43,019 nt of DNA. Source: Bryobacterales bacterium (GTDB taxonomy: Bacteria; Acidobacteriota; Terriglobia; Bryobacterales; Bryobacteraceae). A model generated the notes under the pieces. That model was not told the DNA's origin and ran no database searches. It saw nothing but the letters and a program-made list of their open reading frames with translations. The stretch covers positions 1 through 43,019 of the forward strand of contig DAIDIH010000360.1 in assembly GCA_027459465.1 (NCBI GenBank). Reading direction: 5' to 3'. Made by a program: the position numbers and the translations under genes. Of this stretch, positions 26,365 to 38,206 are shown one piece after another; within the stretch, counting starts at the first letter, position 1; each line of letters opens with the position of its first letter.

Positions 26365-28803
26365 ATGTCGAATGCCGCGGTTCGGATATTTGTGCTGATT
26401 CTGGCCGGCGTGCTCGCCGCCCCGGCCGCCGAAACGATCTACCAGACCCCGCCCAAGGCAATCGTCGACGCGCTAAACGCCGCGCCGCCGCCGACGCTGT
26501 CGTTGAGTCCAACCCACCAGGCCGCCATCGTCGAGCAGGCGATCGCCCATCCCACCATCGCCGAACTGGCCCGACCCATGCTTCGTCTGGCCGGCCTCCG
26601 CATCAGCAGCGATACCAACGGCCCCCACTTACTCCCGCTGACCGTATCCTTTTCTCTCGTTCGCCTGCCTGGCGGTGCAACCTCTCCTGTCTTGCTCCCG
26701 GCCGGCGAGCACCGCCTTAGCGACCCCGTCTGGAGCCCCGACGGGAAGCGCTTTGCTTTCACAGACACGACGGCCCACGCGATCGAACTCTGGACCGGCG
26801 ATACGGCCACAGGCCGAGTCCATCGCGTCCCGGGCGTTCGCATCAATGCGGTCATCGGCAACTCCAATGGTCCGTTCGGCCGCCGCCGTCCGCCGATCGA
26901 GTGGATGCCGGATGGACGCACGCTCCTGGTCCGGCTCGTCCCGCAAGGCCGTGGCGCGCCGCCGCCCGAGCCGAAAGTTCCCACGGGACCCGACGTTCAG
27001 GAAAGCGACGGCCACAGCGGCCCCGTCCGTACGTACGAGGACATGCTCCAGAATGCGCACGACGAGGACCTGTTCACTTACTACGCCACCTCGCAACTCG
27101 CCCTCGTCGATCCCGTGTCCGGAAAAATCACTCCCGTCGGCAAGCCCGCCATCTTCACGACTGCCGAACCGTCTCCCGACGGCCGCTACTTCCTTATTGA
27201 GAAAATCCATCGCCCGTTTTCTTACCTTCATCCGTTTTTGGAATTCCCCACGGACATTGAAATCTGGGACCGGGCCGGCCGCAACACCCACACGATCGCC
27301 AACCTTCCTCTCGCGGATCGCATTCCCATCGAAGGCGTACGCACCGGGCCGCGTGACGCCGCCTGGCTTCCTGTTTCCGGCGCGACACTCGTCTGGGTGG
27401 AAGCGCTTGACGGCGGCGATCCTCGTGCCAAAGCCGCGCATCGCGACCGCATCCTGACGCTAGCCGCGCCGTTCACGGCCGCGCCCACGCCCATATTTGA
27501 AACCGAGCAGCGTTTCCGCGGCCTCGAGGCCTTCGATGACGGCCACGGCGCGCTGGTGAGCGACTACGATCGCGACCGGCGCTGGCTCCGCACCCAACTT
27601 ATCGATTTGACCAACCCGGCCACGCCCGCCAAGGTTGTGTTCTCGCGTAACATCCAGGACCGCTACCGCGACCCTGGCGCTCCGCTCGAACACACTCTCC
27701 CCAACGGCCATCGCGCGATCTGGTTGGATAACGGTGCGATGTATCTTATCGGCGCCGGAGCCTCGCCCACCGGCGACCACCCGTTCCTGGCCCGCTACAC
27801 GCTCTCCACGGCCAACACCGAGCGGCTCTTCACAAGCGGCGACAACGTTTACGAGACCCCCGAGGCCGTACTGGATTCCGGCGCAACGCGGATCCTCACG
27901 CGCCGCGAAAGCCCGACGGAGGCGCCGAACTATTTCGTCCGCACCGCGTCCGGCGAAACGGCCGTAACTCACTACCGCAACCCGAACCCCGAACTGCTGG
28001 CGGTGCGCAAGGAATTGGTGAAATACCAGCGCGAGGACGGTGTCCTGCTTTCTTTCACGCTCTATCTCCCGCCCGGCTACAAACCCGGGACAAGGCTTCC
28101 CGCGCTCGTGTGGGCGTATCCGTACGAGTACAACGACGCTTCCACGGCCGGGCAGGTGAGCGGGTCGCCGCTGCGCTTCCCCCGGCTGACGGGTCACCAA
28201 CTGCTCGTTCTTGCCGGCTACGCGTTGCTCGACAATGCGGCGATGCCGGTGATAGGGAAGCCGGCCACGGTCAACGATACTTACCTCCAGCAGATTGTGA
28301 TGGACGCGCGCGCCGCTATTGGCAAGGCGGCCTCAATGGGTGTCGTCGATCCCGCCCGCGTCGCCGCCGGCGGCCACAGCTACGGGGCATTCATGACCGC
28401 CAATCTCCTGGCTCACTCCGACCTTTTCCGCGCCGGCCTCGCCGAAAGCGGCGCCTACAACCGCACCCTCACGCCCTTCGGGTTTCAAACCGAGCGCCGC
28501 ACCATCTGGCAGGATCCGGACCTCTACCTCAAGATGTCCCCGTTCATGAGCGCCGATCACATCAAGGCGCCGATCCTTTTAATACACGGCGAAGCGGACG
28601 ACAACCCCGGGACATTTCCGATCAACTCCGAACGGCTCTATCAGGCCGTCCGGGGGAACGGAGGCACGGTCCGGCTCGTTATGCTGCCGCTCGAAGCCCA
28701 TGCCTACGCGGCGCGCGAAACACTGGAAGAAGTCTTAGCCGAGGAACTGAACTGGATGAACAAATACCTGAAGACAACCGCTACGGGCGAGGCGTCGCGA
28801 TGA
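26365..28803 (+). CDS. Secreted S9 family peptidase, glutamyl endopeptidase-like
   Basis: This 812-residue exported serine peptidase (signal peptide about 1-22, MSNAAVRIFVLILAGVLAAPAA) has a beta-propeller followed by a C-terminal alpha/beta hydrolase domain. Catalytic residues are Ser672 in GGHSYGAFMTANLLAH, an aspartate at about 745 in HGEADDNPGTFP and His779 in EAHAY. ESGAYNRTLTPFGFQ and the NPGT segment match plant chloroplast glutamyl endopeptidase and its bacterial homologues, suggesting cleavage after acidic residues in peptides. The stop overlaps the next start in ATGA, so the S41 peptidase is probably translationally coupled. Confidence 0.9.
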   Translation: MSNAAVRIFVLILAGVLAAPAAETIYQTPPKAIVDALNAAPPPTLSLSPTHQAAIVEQAIAHPTIAELARPMLRLAGLRISSDTNGPHLLPLTVSFSLVRLPGGATSPVLLPAGEHRLSDPVWSPDGKRFAFTDTTAHAIELWTGDTATGRVHRVPGVRINAVIGNSNGPFGRRRPPIEWMPDGRTLLVRLVPQGRGAPPPEPKVPTGPDVQESDGHSGPVRTYEDMLQNAHDEDLFTYYATSQLALVDPVSGKITPVGKPAIFTTAEPSPDGRYFLIEKIHRPFSYLHPFLEFPTDIEIWDRAGRNTHTIANLPLADRIPIEGVRTGPRDAAWLPVSGATLVWVEALDGGDPRAKAAHRDRILTLAAPFTAAPTPIFETEQRFRGLEAFDDGHGALVSDYDRDRRWLRTQLIDLTNPATPAKVVFSRNIQDRYRDPGAPLEHTLPNGHRAIWLDNGAMYLIGAGASPTGDHPFLARYTLSTANTERLFTSGDNVYETPEAVLDSGATRILTRRESPTEAPNYFVRTASGETAVTHYRNPNPELLAVRKELVKYQREDGVLLSFTLYLPPGYKPGTRLPALVWAYPYEYNDASTAGQVSGSPLRFPRLTGHQLLVLAGYALLDNAAMPVIGKPATVNDTYLQQIVMDARAAIGKAASMGVVDPARVAAGGHSYGAFMTANLLAHSDLFRAGLAESGAYNRTLTPFGFQTERRTIWQDPDLYLKMSPFMSADHIKAPILLIHGEADDNPGTFPINSERLYQAVRGNGGTVRLVMLPLEAHAYAARETLEEVLAEELNWMNKYLKTTATGEASR

Positions 28804-31800
28804 AGTCCCGCGCGCGTCTTTCCGCATTGCTCGCCTGCCTCGCGGCGGCTTCGCTCTCTGCCGCGGGCTTGCCGTCCTTCTCCGACCCGGCGCCATCCCC
28901 GGACGGCAAGCAACTTGCGTTCGTCTCGGGCGGCGACATCTGGATCGCGCCAGCCTCCGGCGGGGAAGCCCATCTTCTCGTATCGAACCCCGCCACGGAA
29001 TCCCGGCCGTTGTTCTCGCCGGACGGCAAAGAACTCGCCTTCGTGAGCGACCGCACGGGCAACGGCGACATCTATGTCCTCACGTTCTCCACGGGCGACC
29101 TCCGGCGGCTCACGTTCAGCGACGCGCCGGAACACCTCGACGCGTGGTCGGCGGACGGCAAATGGATTTATTTCACTTCGCCGGTAAATGACGTGCAGGG
29201 CGACAACGACCTTTTCCGCGTGAGCGCCGAGGGCGGTACGCCGCTCGAAGTCAGCCGCGAGGTTTTCGTGAACGAGTATTATGGCGCGCCATCGCCGGAC
29301 GGCGCTGAGATTGCGTTCTGCGCCCGCGGGTTCAGCATGGCGCAGTGGTGGCGTCTGGGCCACAGCCATCTCGACGAAAGCGAGATCTGGCTGAAGAAGA
29401 CGGGCGAGGACGGTGGGTACCGCCGGCTCGTCGGCGGCGGGGCGAAACAGGATTGGCCCATGTGGCGGCCTGACGGCCGGGCGCTGTTTTTCGTCTCGGA
29501 CCGCAACGGCGGGCAAAACTTATGGGTGGTTTCGCTGGAACCGAACAGCGCGCCGCGGCCGGTAACGAAATTCTCCTCCGGCCGTTTCCTGTTCCCCACG
29601 CTCTCCGCCGACGGCAGGTCCGTCTACTTCGAGCGCGATTTCGCCATTTGGAAAGCCGACACCAAGACTGGCGCGGCCGCGAAAGTGCCCCTGACGCTTG
29701 CCGGCGCGCCGGACGGCCCCGCCGAGCATGTCGAACACATAACTACCTTCACCGGCCTCGCGCTCTCGCCCGACGGCAAGAAAATCGCGCTCACGGCGCA
29801 CGGGGAAGTCTTCGCGGCCTCCGCCAAGGACGGTGGCGACGCGATCCGGCTTACCCACACCGCCGCGCCGGAGCACGATCTCCACTGGACCCCCGACAGC
29901 AACATGCTCGTCTACGTCTCGGAACGTAACGGCAACGGCCAGATATTTTCCTACGACTTCCGGACGGCGAAAGAAGCGCAACTCACCCGCTCGGCCGGCA
30001 ACGACGAACTTCCCCTGGCCGCCCCCGATGGCAAATCGCTCGCCTATGTTCGCGATGGCCGTGAACTGCACATTGTCTCGCTCGATGGCACGGGAGATCA
30101 CATCCTCGCCACCGGGCAATTACGCGATCCCGCCCTGCGCTGGTCCCCCGACAGCAAGTGGATCGCCTTTGCGGACACGGGGGCCAAATCGTTCCGCACC
30201 GTGATGCTGGTTCCGGCTTCCGGCGGCACGCCCCGCCCGGCCGATTTTCTCGCCAACGGGGAAACCGCCGGCCGCATCGCATGGAGCCCCGACGGAACCT
30301 TTCTACTTTTCGACACCTCGCAGCGCTCCGAGCCGTCTTACATTGCCCGCGTCTGGCTTATCCCGCACACCCCCAAGTTCCACGAAGATCAGTTCCAGGA
30401 ATTGTTTCAAACAAAACCGACGGGAAATGATTCCGGCAAGTCCGCCGGCAAATCGGAGACCGGAGCAAAGGCAGCCGCCGCACCGCCTCACGTCGGGGTG
30501 AATTTCGACGGCATTCGCGATCGCCTGACGCTGCTTCCCCTCGGCCTCAACGCCGATGGCCCGGTCATCAGCCCCGACGGCAAGACGCTCCTGTTCGCGG
30601 CCCGCGCCGCCGGCGGTCAGGTGAACCTTTTTACTTACTCGCTCGACGAACTGGCGCCGGAGAAACCTGTAGCCAAGCAACTCACCACCACTGCCGGAGC
30701 GAAGCGCGATTACGCGTTCACCCCCGATTCGAAGGAGGTCGTCTACCTTGACGCCGGCAAGGTGGAACGCATGTCGTTGGAAGCTCATCAAGCCAAGCCA
30801 ATCGCGGTCGCCACGGACCTCCCGGTCGACTTCGACTCGGAAAAACTCGCGGCCTTTCGACAAGGCTGGAGTTTGCTGAACCGCTATTTCGTCAATCCAC
30901 AGTTCAATGGCGTCGACTGGAACAAAGAGCGCGAACTCTACCAGCCTTATGTCGAAGGCAGCCGCACCGAGGCCGAAATGCGCCGCGTCATGAGTCTGAT
31001 GATCGGCGACCTCAACTCCAGCCACAGCGGCATCGCGGGTCCACCCATTGACAAGCCTGTCCCCGTAGGCCGTCTCGGCCTTCGCTTCGATCGCCTTCGC
31101 TATGAGCACGGCGACGGCTTGATCGTTCGCGACATCGTGCCGCTGGGCCCCGCCGCCGTCGAAGACTCCTTACACATCGGCGATCGCCTGCTTGCGGTCA
31201 ACGGCGCTCCGATTGGCCCGCACACTAACCTCGATTCCCTCCTCCAGGACGAGATCGGCAAGAAAGTCACGCTCGACATCGCGCCCGCCGGCGACGAATC
31301 GAAAAGACGAGCCGTCACGGTGCAGCCGATCTCCTTGGCGAGCGAAATGGAACTGCGCTACCGCCGGTGGGTGGATTCGAACCGCGCCTATGTCGAGCGC
31401 ATCAGCCATGGCAAGCTCGGGTACGTCCACATTAAGGACATGAGCGAGGCTTCTCTCGATCAGCTCTATATCGACCTCGACATCGCCAACGAAACGAGAG
31501 AGGGGGTCGTGGTCGATATCCGCGACAACCACGGCGGCTTTGTGAACGGATACGCTCTCGATGTTTTCACGCGCCGCAATTACCTCACGATGACGCCACG
31601 CGGGATGCAGCCGGTTCCGGCGCGCGCCTGGCTCGGCCAGCGGGCGCTTGGCACGCCCACCGTGCTCGTGACAAACGAAGGCTCGCTGTCGGATGCCGAG
31701 GATTTCACCGAAGGCTACCGCACTCTGAAACTGGGCAAGGTTGTCGGCGAACCGACCGCCGGCTGGATCATCTACACGTGGGGCGCCCAACTCATTGACG

Positions 31801-31976
31801 GTTCCCTGCTACGGCTTCCCGAAGCACGCGTCCAAGGCGCCAACGGCGAAACGATGGAGATGCACCCGCGCCCCGTCGATGTCGAGGTTCAGCGCCCGCT
31901 TGGAGAATCACTCGAAGGCAAGGACTCGCAACTCGACCGCGCGGTTGCTGTGCTGCTGGCGCAGATCGGGCACTGA
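28800..31976 (+). CDS. Tricorn-like S41 family peptidase with WD40-like propeller and PDZ
   Basis: This 1058-residue exported protein (signal MKSRARLSALLACLAAASLSAAG) begins with many TolB/WD40-like blades (PSPDGKQLAFVS, FSPDGKELAFVSDR, WSPDSKWIAFAD). A C1-like helical region is followed by a PDZ domain (GRLGLRFDRL to GDRLLAVNG) and the S41 protease core. VVVDIRDNHGGF and TNEGSLSDAEDFTEGYR contain the probable nucleophile serine, and VVGEPTAGW the oxyanion region. This is the tricorn domain order. It should trim oligopeptides made by other proteases, matching the coupled S9 gene. The frame is open to 28110, but ATG 28800 starts the signal peptide. Confidence 0.9.
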   Translation: MKSRARLSALLACLAAASLSAAGLPSFSDPAPSPDGKQLAFVSGGDIWIAPASGGEAHLLVSNPATESRPLFSPDGKELAFVSDRTGNGDIYVLTFSTGDLRRLTFSDAPEHLDAWSADGKWIYFTSPVNDVQGDNDLFRVSAEGGTPLEVSREVFVNEYYGAPSPDGAEIAFCARGFSMAQWWRLGHSHLDESEIWLKKTGEDGGYRRLVGGGAKQDWPMWRPDGRALFFVSDRNGGQNLWVVSLEPNSAPRPVTKFSSGRFLFPTLSADGRSVYFERDFAIWKADTKTGAAAKVPLTLAGAPDGPAEHVEHITTFTGLALSPDGKKIALTAHGEVFAASAKDGGDAIRLTHTAAPEHDLHWTPDSNMLVYVSERNGNGQIFSYDFRTAKEAQLTRSAGNDELPLAAPDGKSLAYVRDGRELHIVSLDGTGDHILATGQLRDPALRWSPDSKWIAFADTGAKSFRTVMLVPASGGTPRPADFLANGETAGRIAWSPDGTFLLFDTSQRSEPSYIARVWLIPHTPKFHEDQFQELFQTKPTGNDSGKSAGKSETGAKAAAAPPHVGVNFDGIRDRLTLLPLGLNADGPVISPDGKTLLFAARAAGGQVNLFTYSLDELAPEKPVAKQLTTTAGAKRDYAFTPDSKEVVYLDAGKVERMSLEAHQAKPIAVATDLPVDFDSEKLAAFRQGWSLLNRYFVNPQFNGVDWNKERELYQPYVEGSRTEAEMRRVMSLMIGDLNSSHSGIAGPPIDKPVPVGRLGLRFDRLRYEHGDGLIVRDIVPLGPAAVEDSLHIGDRLLAVNGAPIGPHTNLDSLLQDEIGKKVTLDIAPAGDESKRRAVTVQPISLASEMELRYRRWVDSNRAYVERISHGKLGYVHIKDMSEASLDQLYIDLDIANETREGVVVDIRDNHGGFVNGYALDVFTRRNYLTMTPRGMQPVPARAWLGQRALGTPTVLVTNEGSLSDAEDFTEGYRTLKLGKVVGEPTAGWIIYTWGAQLIDGSLLRLPEARVQGANGETMEMHPRPVDVEVQRPLGESLEGKDSQLDRAVAVLLAQIGH

Positions 31977-31983
31977 CCGCGGC

Positions 31984-32874
31984 CTAGGGAGTCGTCTTCA
32001 GGAACTCCGCGGCCACCTGCGCGGGCGTGCGGTGCCGCAGGTCCACTTCGGCGTTCATGTTTCGCATCGCATCGTCGCTGATTTTGCCGGAGAGTGCATC
32101 GAGAGCCATCTCCAGCCCCGGCACGCGCCGCAGGGTGTCGAAGCGCGCCACATAGGAGGCGGGATTTGGGGGAAAGGCGTTTTTGTCGTCCTGGAGCACC
32201 ACGAGGCCGGGGTCCGAGATCGATGCGTCGGTCGTGCTGCCCGACACGACGTTCACATCCCCCTTCCTCAGCGCCGGGTAGAGCGCGGCGAGTTCCATAC
32301 TCTCCGGCGCGGCTGTGAACTGCATGTCCGGATAAGCGGCCAGGAAAGCGCGGAATCCGTCCGGACGCTCGAGAAACTCGAAGCCGCACCCGAGCTTCCA
32401 GCCCGGTTGTTTCATCGCTTCGCTCAACGTCTCCAGATGCTCCGTTGCCGCCTTTCCCTTGAGCACAACCATCGCGAACCGATTTTCGAACCCGAGCGAA
32501 GTCATCCAGCGAAGTTGTTGCAGAGTGGCGAACTCGGATCGCACCTCGTTGGTCATGGCGTCCGCCGGCTCGAAATTCGCGTGATGAAGCAGCGTCATGT
32601 ACGCCGTTCCCAAGTACTCCGGATATAGGTCGATCTGCGCCTCGCGCACCGCCTGGTAGGCCATCAGCGTCCCGCCAAGCTGCAACCTTCTTTCGACGCG
32701 AAGGCCGAGCCGCCGTTCGATCTGCTGCGCCGCGATCTCGCCCAGAATCGCCGACTCGGTGGTGTTCTTCGAGCCCACGATAATATGCGGCTTGGGCGAA
32801 CATCCCGCGGCGGCCAGGGAAAAGGCCACGACCGCTCCCAGCGCGCGATGGCCCTTCGCCCGAAAGCAAACCAT
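31984..32874 (-). CDS. Glycine betaine/choline-type ABC substrate-binding lipoprotein (OpuAC type), orphan
   Basis: This 296-residue protein has a lipoprotein signal ending in SLAAAGC. The mature part is the OpuAC/ProX fold: IIVGSKNTTESAILGEI, AYQAVREAQIDLYPEYLGT and GDVNVVSGSTTDASI match the quaternary-amine-binding family. It would bind glycine betaine, choline or a similar compound at the outer face of the inner membrane. No permease or ATPase gene lies on either side, so it must use components encoded elsewhere or have another role. It converges tail to tail with the S41 gene. Confidence 0.87.
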   Translation of the reverse strand: MVCFRAKGHRALGAVVAFSLAAAGCSPKPHIIVGSKNTTESAILGEIAAQQIERRLGLRVERRLQLGGTLMAYQAVREAQIDLYPEYLGTAYMTLLHHANFEPADAMTNEVRSEFATLQQLRWMTSLGFENRFAMVVLKGKAATEHLETLSEAMKQPGWKLGCGFEFLERPDGFRAFLAAYPDMQFTAAPESMELAALYPALRKGDVNVVSGSTTDASISDPGLVVLQDDKNAFPPNPASYVARFDTLRRVPGLEMALDALSGKISDDAMRNMNAEVDLRHRTPAQVAAEFLKTTP

Positions 32875-32880
32875 GTTTCC

Positions 32881-32886
32881 ACCTTA
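32881..32886 (-). promoter_or_regulatory. TAAGGT hexamer before the OpuAC-type gene (-10 or ribosome-binding site)
   Basis: TAAGGT lies six bases before ATG 32874. Because it contains AAGG and continues as AAGGTGG, it could equally be a Shine-Dalgarno sequence. Confidence 0.3.
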
Positions 32887-32948
32887 GCGTGATCCCCGGG
32901 TTCCGGCGCCCCACCCGGCTTAAAACGTTTGGAGTCAACCCCGGGGCT

Positions 32949-32958
32949 TGATGCATCA
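32949..32958 (+). promoter_or_regulatory. Ten-base palindrome TGATGCATCA upstream of msrP
   Basis: A perfect palindrome sits just upstream of the putative -10 of msrP (TAAGGT at 32967), where a repressor could block transcription. No regulator gene is adjacent. Such a short palindrome can occur by chance. Confidence 0.3.
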
Positions 32959-32966
32959 TGCAAAGA

Positions 32967-32972
32967 TAAGGT
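32967..32972 (+). promoter_or_regulatory. TAAGGT hexamer before msrP (-10 or ribosome-binding site)
   Basis: TAAGGT is six bases upstream of ATG 32979. It matches TANNNT but AAGGTG could also pair with 16S rRNA. Confidence 0.3.
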
Positions 32973-32978
32973 GCCATC

Positions 32979-33905
<927 letters not shown>

Positions 33906-33908
33906 GCC

Positions 33909-34535
33909 ATGCCAAAGCCCGGCCTCATCATCCGGCGGCTGAAGCCGCTTGTCTTCGCCGCCGGCCTCGCTCCCGCTGCGATCCTGGCCTGGAAAGGTTA
34001 TCAGCAGGACCTTGGGGGCAACCCGGTCGAGTTCATCACCCACGCAACCGGCGACTGGACCATACGCTTCCTTCTCATCACGCTATCCATCACGCCGCTG
34101 CGCTACATCACATCGCTGCCCGACCTGATCCGCCTCCGCCGCATGCTTGGCCTTTTTGCGTTCTTCTACGGCACGCTCCACATGCTGACTTATGTGTGGC
34201 TCGACCAGTTTTTCAGCCTTTCGAGCATGGCCCACGACATTGTCAAGCATCCGTTCATCACGGCCGGCGCCACGGGCTTTCTTGCGATGGTTCCTCTTGC
34301 CGTGACGTCAACCGCGGGCTGGATCCGGCGGCTGGGCGGCCGGCGCTGGCAACTGCTCCATCGCCTGATCTACCTTTCCGCCACCGCCGGCGTGATCCAT
34401 TACTACTGGCTGGTGAAGAGCGACATCCGCATGCCCCTTTTCTATGGGGCGATCCTCGCTCTGCTGCTTGCCTTCCGAGTGGTCCGTACGCTCCGCCGCA
34501 AGCCCAGCCCGCGGCTTGCCACGGCCGCGCGCTGA
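33909..34535 (+). CDS. msrQ: MsrQ, haem b membrane subunit of the MsrPQ system
   Basis: This 208-residue inner-membrane protein passes electrons from the quinone or flavin pool to MsrP. It has about six transmembrane helices of the ferric-reductase-like fold, with histidines in YGTLHMLTYVW, LLHRLIYLSATAGVIHYYWL as probable haem ligands. The arginine-rich ITSLPDLIRLRRMLGLFAF segment is typical. It sits three bases after msrP. The next gene, hutU, begins 27 bases later and is functionally unrelated. Confidence 0.93.
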   Translation: MPKPGLIIRRLKPLVFAAGLAPAAILAWKGYQQDLGGNPVEFITHATGDWTIRFLLITLSITPLRYITSLPDLIRLRRMLGLFAFFYGTLHMLTYVWLDQFFSLSSMAHDIVKHPFITAGATGFLAMVPLAVTSTAGWIRRLGGRRWQLLHRLIYLSATAGVIHYYWLVKSDIRMPLFYGAILALLLAFRVVRTLRRKPSPRLATAAR

Positions 34536-34549
34536 TTTTCCCGCCGCGC

Positions 34550-34555
34550 TACGCT
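34550..34555 (+). promoter_or_regulatory. Putative -10 hexamer TACGCT before hutU
   Basis: TACGCT lies seven bases before ATG 34563 in the short gap after msrQ, and there is no ribosome-binding site. It would make hutUI a separate transcript. Confidence 0.35.
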
Positions 34556-34562
34556 GGGCTTG

Positions 34563-36223
<1,661 letters not shown>

Positions 36224-36227
<4 letters not shown>

Positions 36228-37477
36228 GTTCCGGCTTCGCCATCGTCAACTGCGCGCAACTGGTGACGCTTTCGGGTCCCGCGCGCCCGCGCACCGGCGC
36301 GGAGATGCGCGAACTCGGCATGGTTGAAAACGGCGCGCTTCTGATCCGCGACGGACGCATCGAAGCTGTGGGCGGCCGCGAAGAGATCGAACGCCGCCTC
36401 AGCGCCAACGACACCGTCCTTGATGCGCAGGGACGCATCGCTCTGCCCGGTTTTGTGGACGCGCATACGCACCCGGTATTCGCCGGCACGCGCTGCGCCG
36501 AGTTCGAACTCCGCTCGCAGGGTGCAACGTACGAAGAGATCGCCGCGGCCGGTGGAGGCATCCTCGAAACCGTTCGCCAGACGCGGCGAGCCACCGGGGA
36601 CGAACTGTTCGAGGCCGCCCTCCGGCGCCAACAATGGTTCCTTCGCAACGGAACGACGACGGTGGAGGCGAAATCCGGCTACGGCCTCGCCCTCGACGAC
36701 GAACTGAAAATCCTGCGCGTGATCCGGCGCCTCAACGAGCGCGGACCCGTCCGCTGGGTGCCGACGTTTCTGGGCGCGCACGCCGTACCCGAAGAATTTC
36801 GAGACAACCGCCGCGCCTACGTCGAACTGGTCTGCGAGGTGATGCTGCCGGCCGTCGCGTCCGAGCATCTTGCCCGATACTGCGATGCCTTCTGCGAGCC
36901 CTCGGCCTTTTCGATCGACGAGACGCGGACAGTGCTTCGGCGCGCGGCTTCGTTGGGTCTCGGCCTCCGAGTGCATGCCGACCAACTCACCTGCTCCGGC
37001 GCCGCCGAACTTGCCGCTTCGCTTGGAGCCGCGACCGCCGATCATCTGGAACAGACCAGCGACGCCGGCATCGCCCAACTCCGCGCCGCCGGGGTGCAAC
37101 CCGTCCTGCTCCCTGCCTCCGTGTACGCCCTGGGCCGCACGCGCTATCCTCGCGCACGAGACATGATCGAAGCCGGCCTGGCCATCGTGCTGGCGACGGA
37201 TTTCAATCCCGGCTCCGCGCCTACTCCCTCCATCCCCATGGTGCTCTCGCTCGCCTGCACGCAAATGCACCTCACCCCCGCCGAGGCCATCACTGCCGCC
37301 ACGATTAACGCAGCCTGGTCCGTTGGCCTCGGCCACGAAACCGGCTCGCTCGAACCCGGCAAGCGCGCCGATGTCCTCGTCGCCGACTGTGCGGACTACC
37401 GCAAGCTCCCCTATTTTTTCGGGGTCGAGCACGCTTGGGTCGTAGTCGCGGGCGGCGAAGTGGCTTTCCGGCGGTGA
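36224..37477 (+). CDS. hutI: Imidazolonepropionase HutI
   Basis: This 417-residue amidohydrolase opens the imidazolone ring to formiminoglutamate, step three of histidine degradation. It has [20 protein letters not shown] with the metal-binding histidines, the invariant [23 protein letters not shown] and [11 protein letters not shown] with the catalytic aspartate. It starts at GTG 36224 inside a GTGA overlap with hutU, so the two are coupled. hutH and the formiminoglutamate step are not in this window. Confidence 0.96.
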
Positions 37478-37506
37478 ATGCCACCACTTTAGGAAGCGGC
37501 CGTGAC

Positions 37507-37635
37507 TCACTGCCGTTCTTTGATTTTGTTCAGAAGCGGAATGTCCTTCAAGGGCTTCTGCCCAGGTAGCGTCCGGATTTAGGCGTGGATATCCTGCAGC
37601 TCCCGGTCCGATACGACTTTCTCCGTGTAAGCAGG
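37507..37635 (-). pseudogene. Decayed C-terminal fragment of a c-type cytochrome
   Basis: On the minus strand one frame reads PAYTEKVVSDRELQDIHA, then TAA (37579-37581), then IRTLPGQKPLKDIPLLNK and IKERQ, ending in TGA at 37507. The pattern of tyrosine, EKVVSD-x-EL-x-DI-x-AYL and a short proline-rich tail ending in IPLLN is what I recall from the end of single-haem cytochromes c in Acidobacteriota. The TAA falls where tyrosine is expected. The haem motif and the upstream part are absent; the DinB gene begins its tail 31 bases away. It is therefore read as a remnant. The homology is from memory. Confidence 0.5.
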
Positions 37636-37666
37636 CCTCTCGCTTGCGGGCGGCGCGCATAGGGAA

Positions 37667-38206
37667 TCAGGTCCCGCTGTGGGCGGCGCGAGCGAGTGCT
37701 TCTTCGATCTGCCGGGCGTGGCGCAGGGTGTGGCCCGCGAGGAAGAGCAGCGTCTGGTAGAAGTCGATTTCGCCGAAGAAGGTGTGCTTCCAGCGGTAGG
37801 CGCGCAAGGGCAGCGGCGTGGATTCGGCGAAAGCGAGGGTGCGGGCGCGGACGGCCCGGAATCGGCCGATGGCCTGCGGCGGGGTCCAGGCGCCGGTGGG
37901 ACGGGCGCGCGGGGGCGAGGTTCTCTTTTCCTCCCGATTGACGGCGGACCTACGGATGATCTCGTCGCGAGAGGCGAGGCTCGGGAGGTCGTGAGGAGCA
38001 GCGTGCGCAGCGGCGTAGGATTCGACGAATTCGATGGTCATTTCCTCGACGAGGACGATGTGTTCGGCGCATTCGGCGGGCGACCAGGCGCCGGGCGCGG
38101 GACGAAGATTCCAGCCTTGCTCTCCGGCGCGGTCGAGGAGGGCGAGCAGGCGGTCCCGCGAATCTGTCAGCTCGGCTACGGCGCGGCTGCGTTCATCGGC
38201 TGTCAT
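37667..38206 (-). CDS. DinB family protein
   Basis: This 179-residue protein is a four-helix-bundle DinB/YfiT-like protein. The metal-binding histidines are in SPAECAEHIVLVEE near residue 48 and AGHTLRHARQIEEAL near the C-terminus. Members are metal-dependent thiol transferases or proteins of unknown function. No signal peptide. Its start overlaps the end of the upstream heparinase-like gene by 14 bases, with AGGA before the ATG, suggesting a shared transcript. Confidence 0.88.
   Translation of the reverse strand: MTADERSRAVAELTDSRDRLLALLDRAGEQGWNLRPAPGAWSPAECAEHIVLVEEMTIEFVESYAAAHAAPHDLPSLASRDEIIRRSAVNREEKRTSPPRARPTGAWTPPQAIGRFRAVRARTLAFAESTPLPLRAYRWKHTFFGEIDFYQTLLFLAGHTLRHARQIEEALARAAHSGT

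Noticed and set aside
28110..28799. Upstream extension of the S41 peptidase frame into the S9 gene
   Set aside because: It overlaps the catalytic domain of the S9 peptidase in another frame and has shadow composition; ATG 28800 begins a signal peptide.
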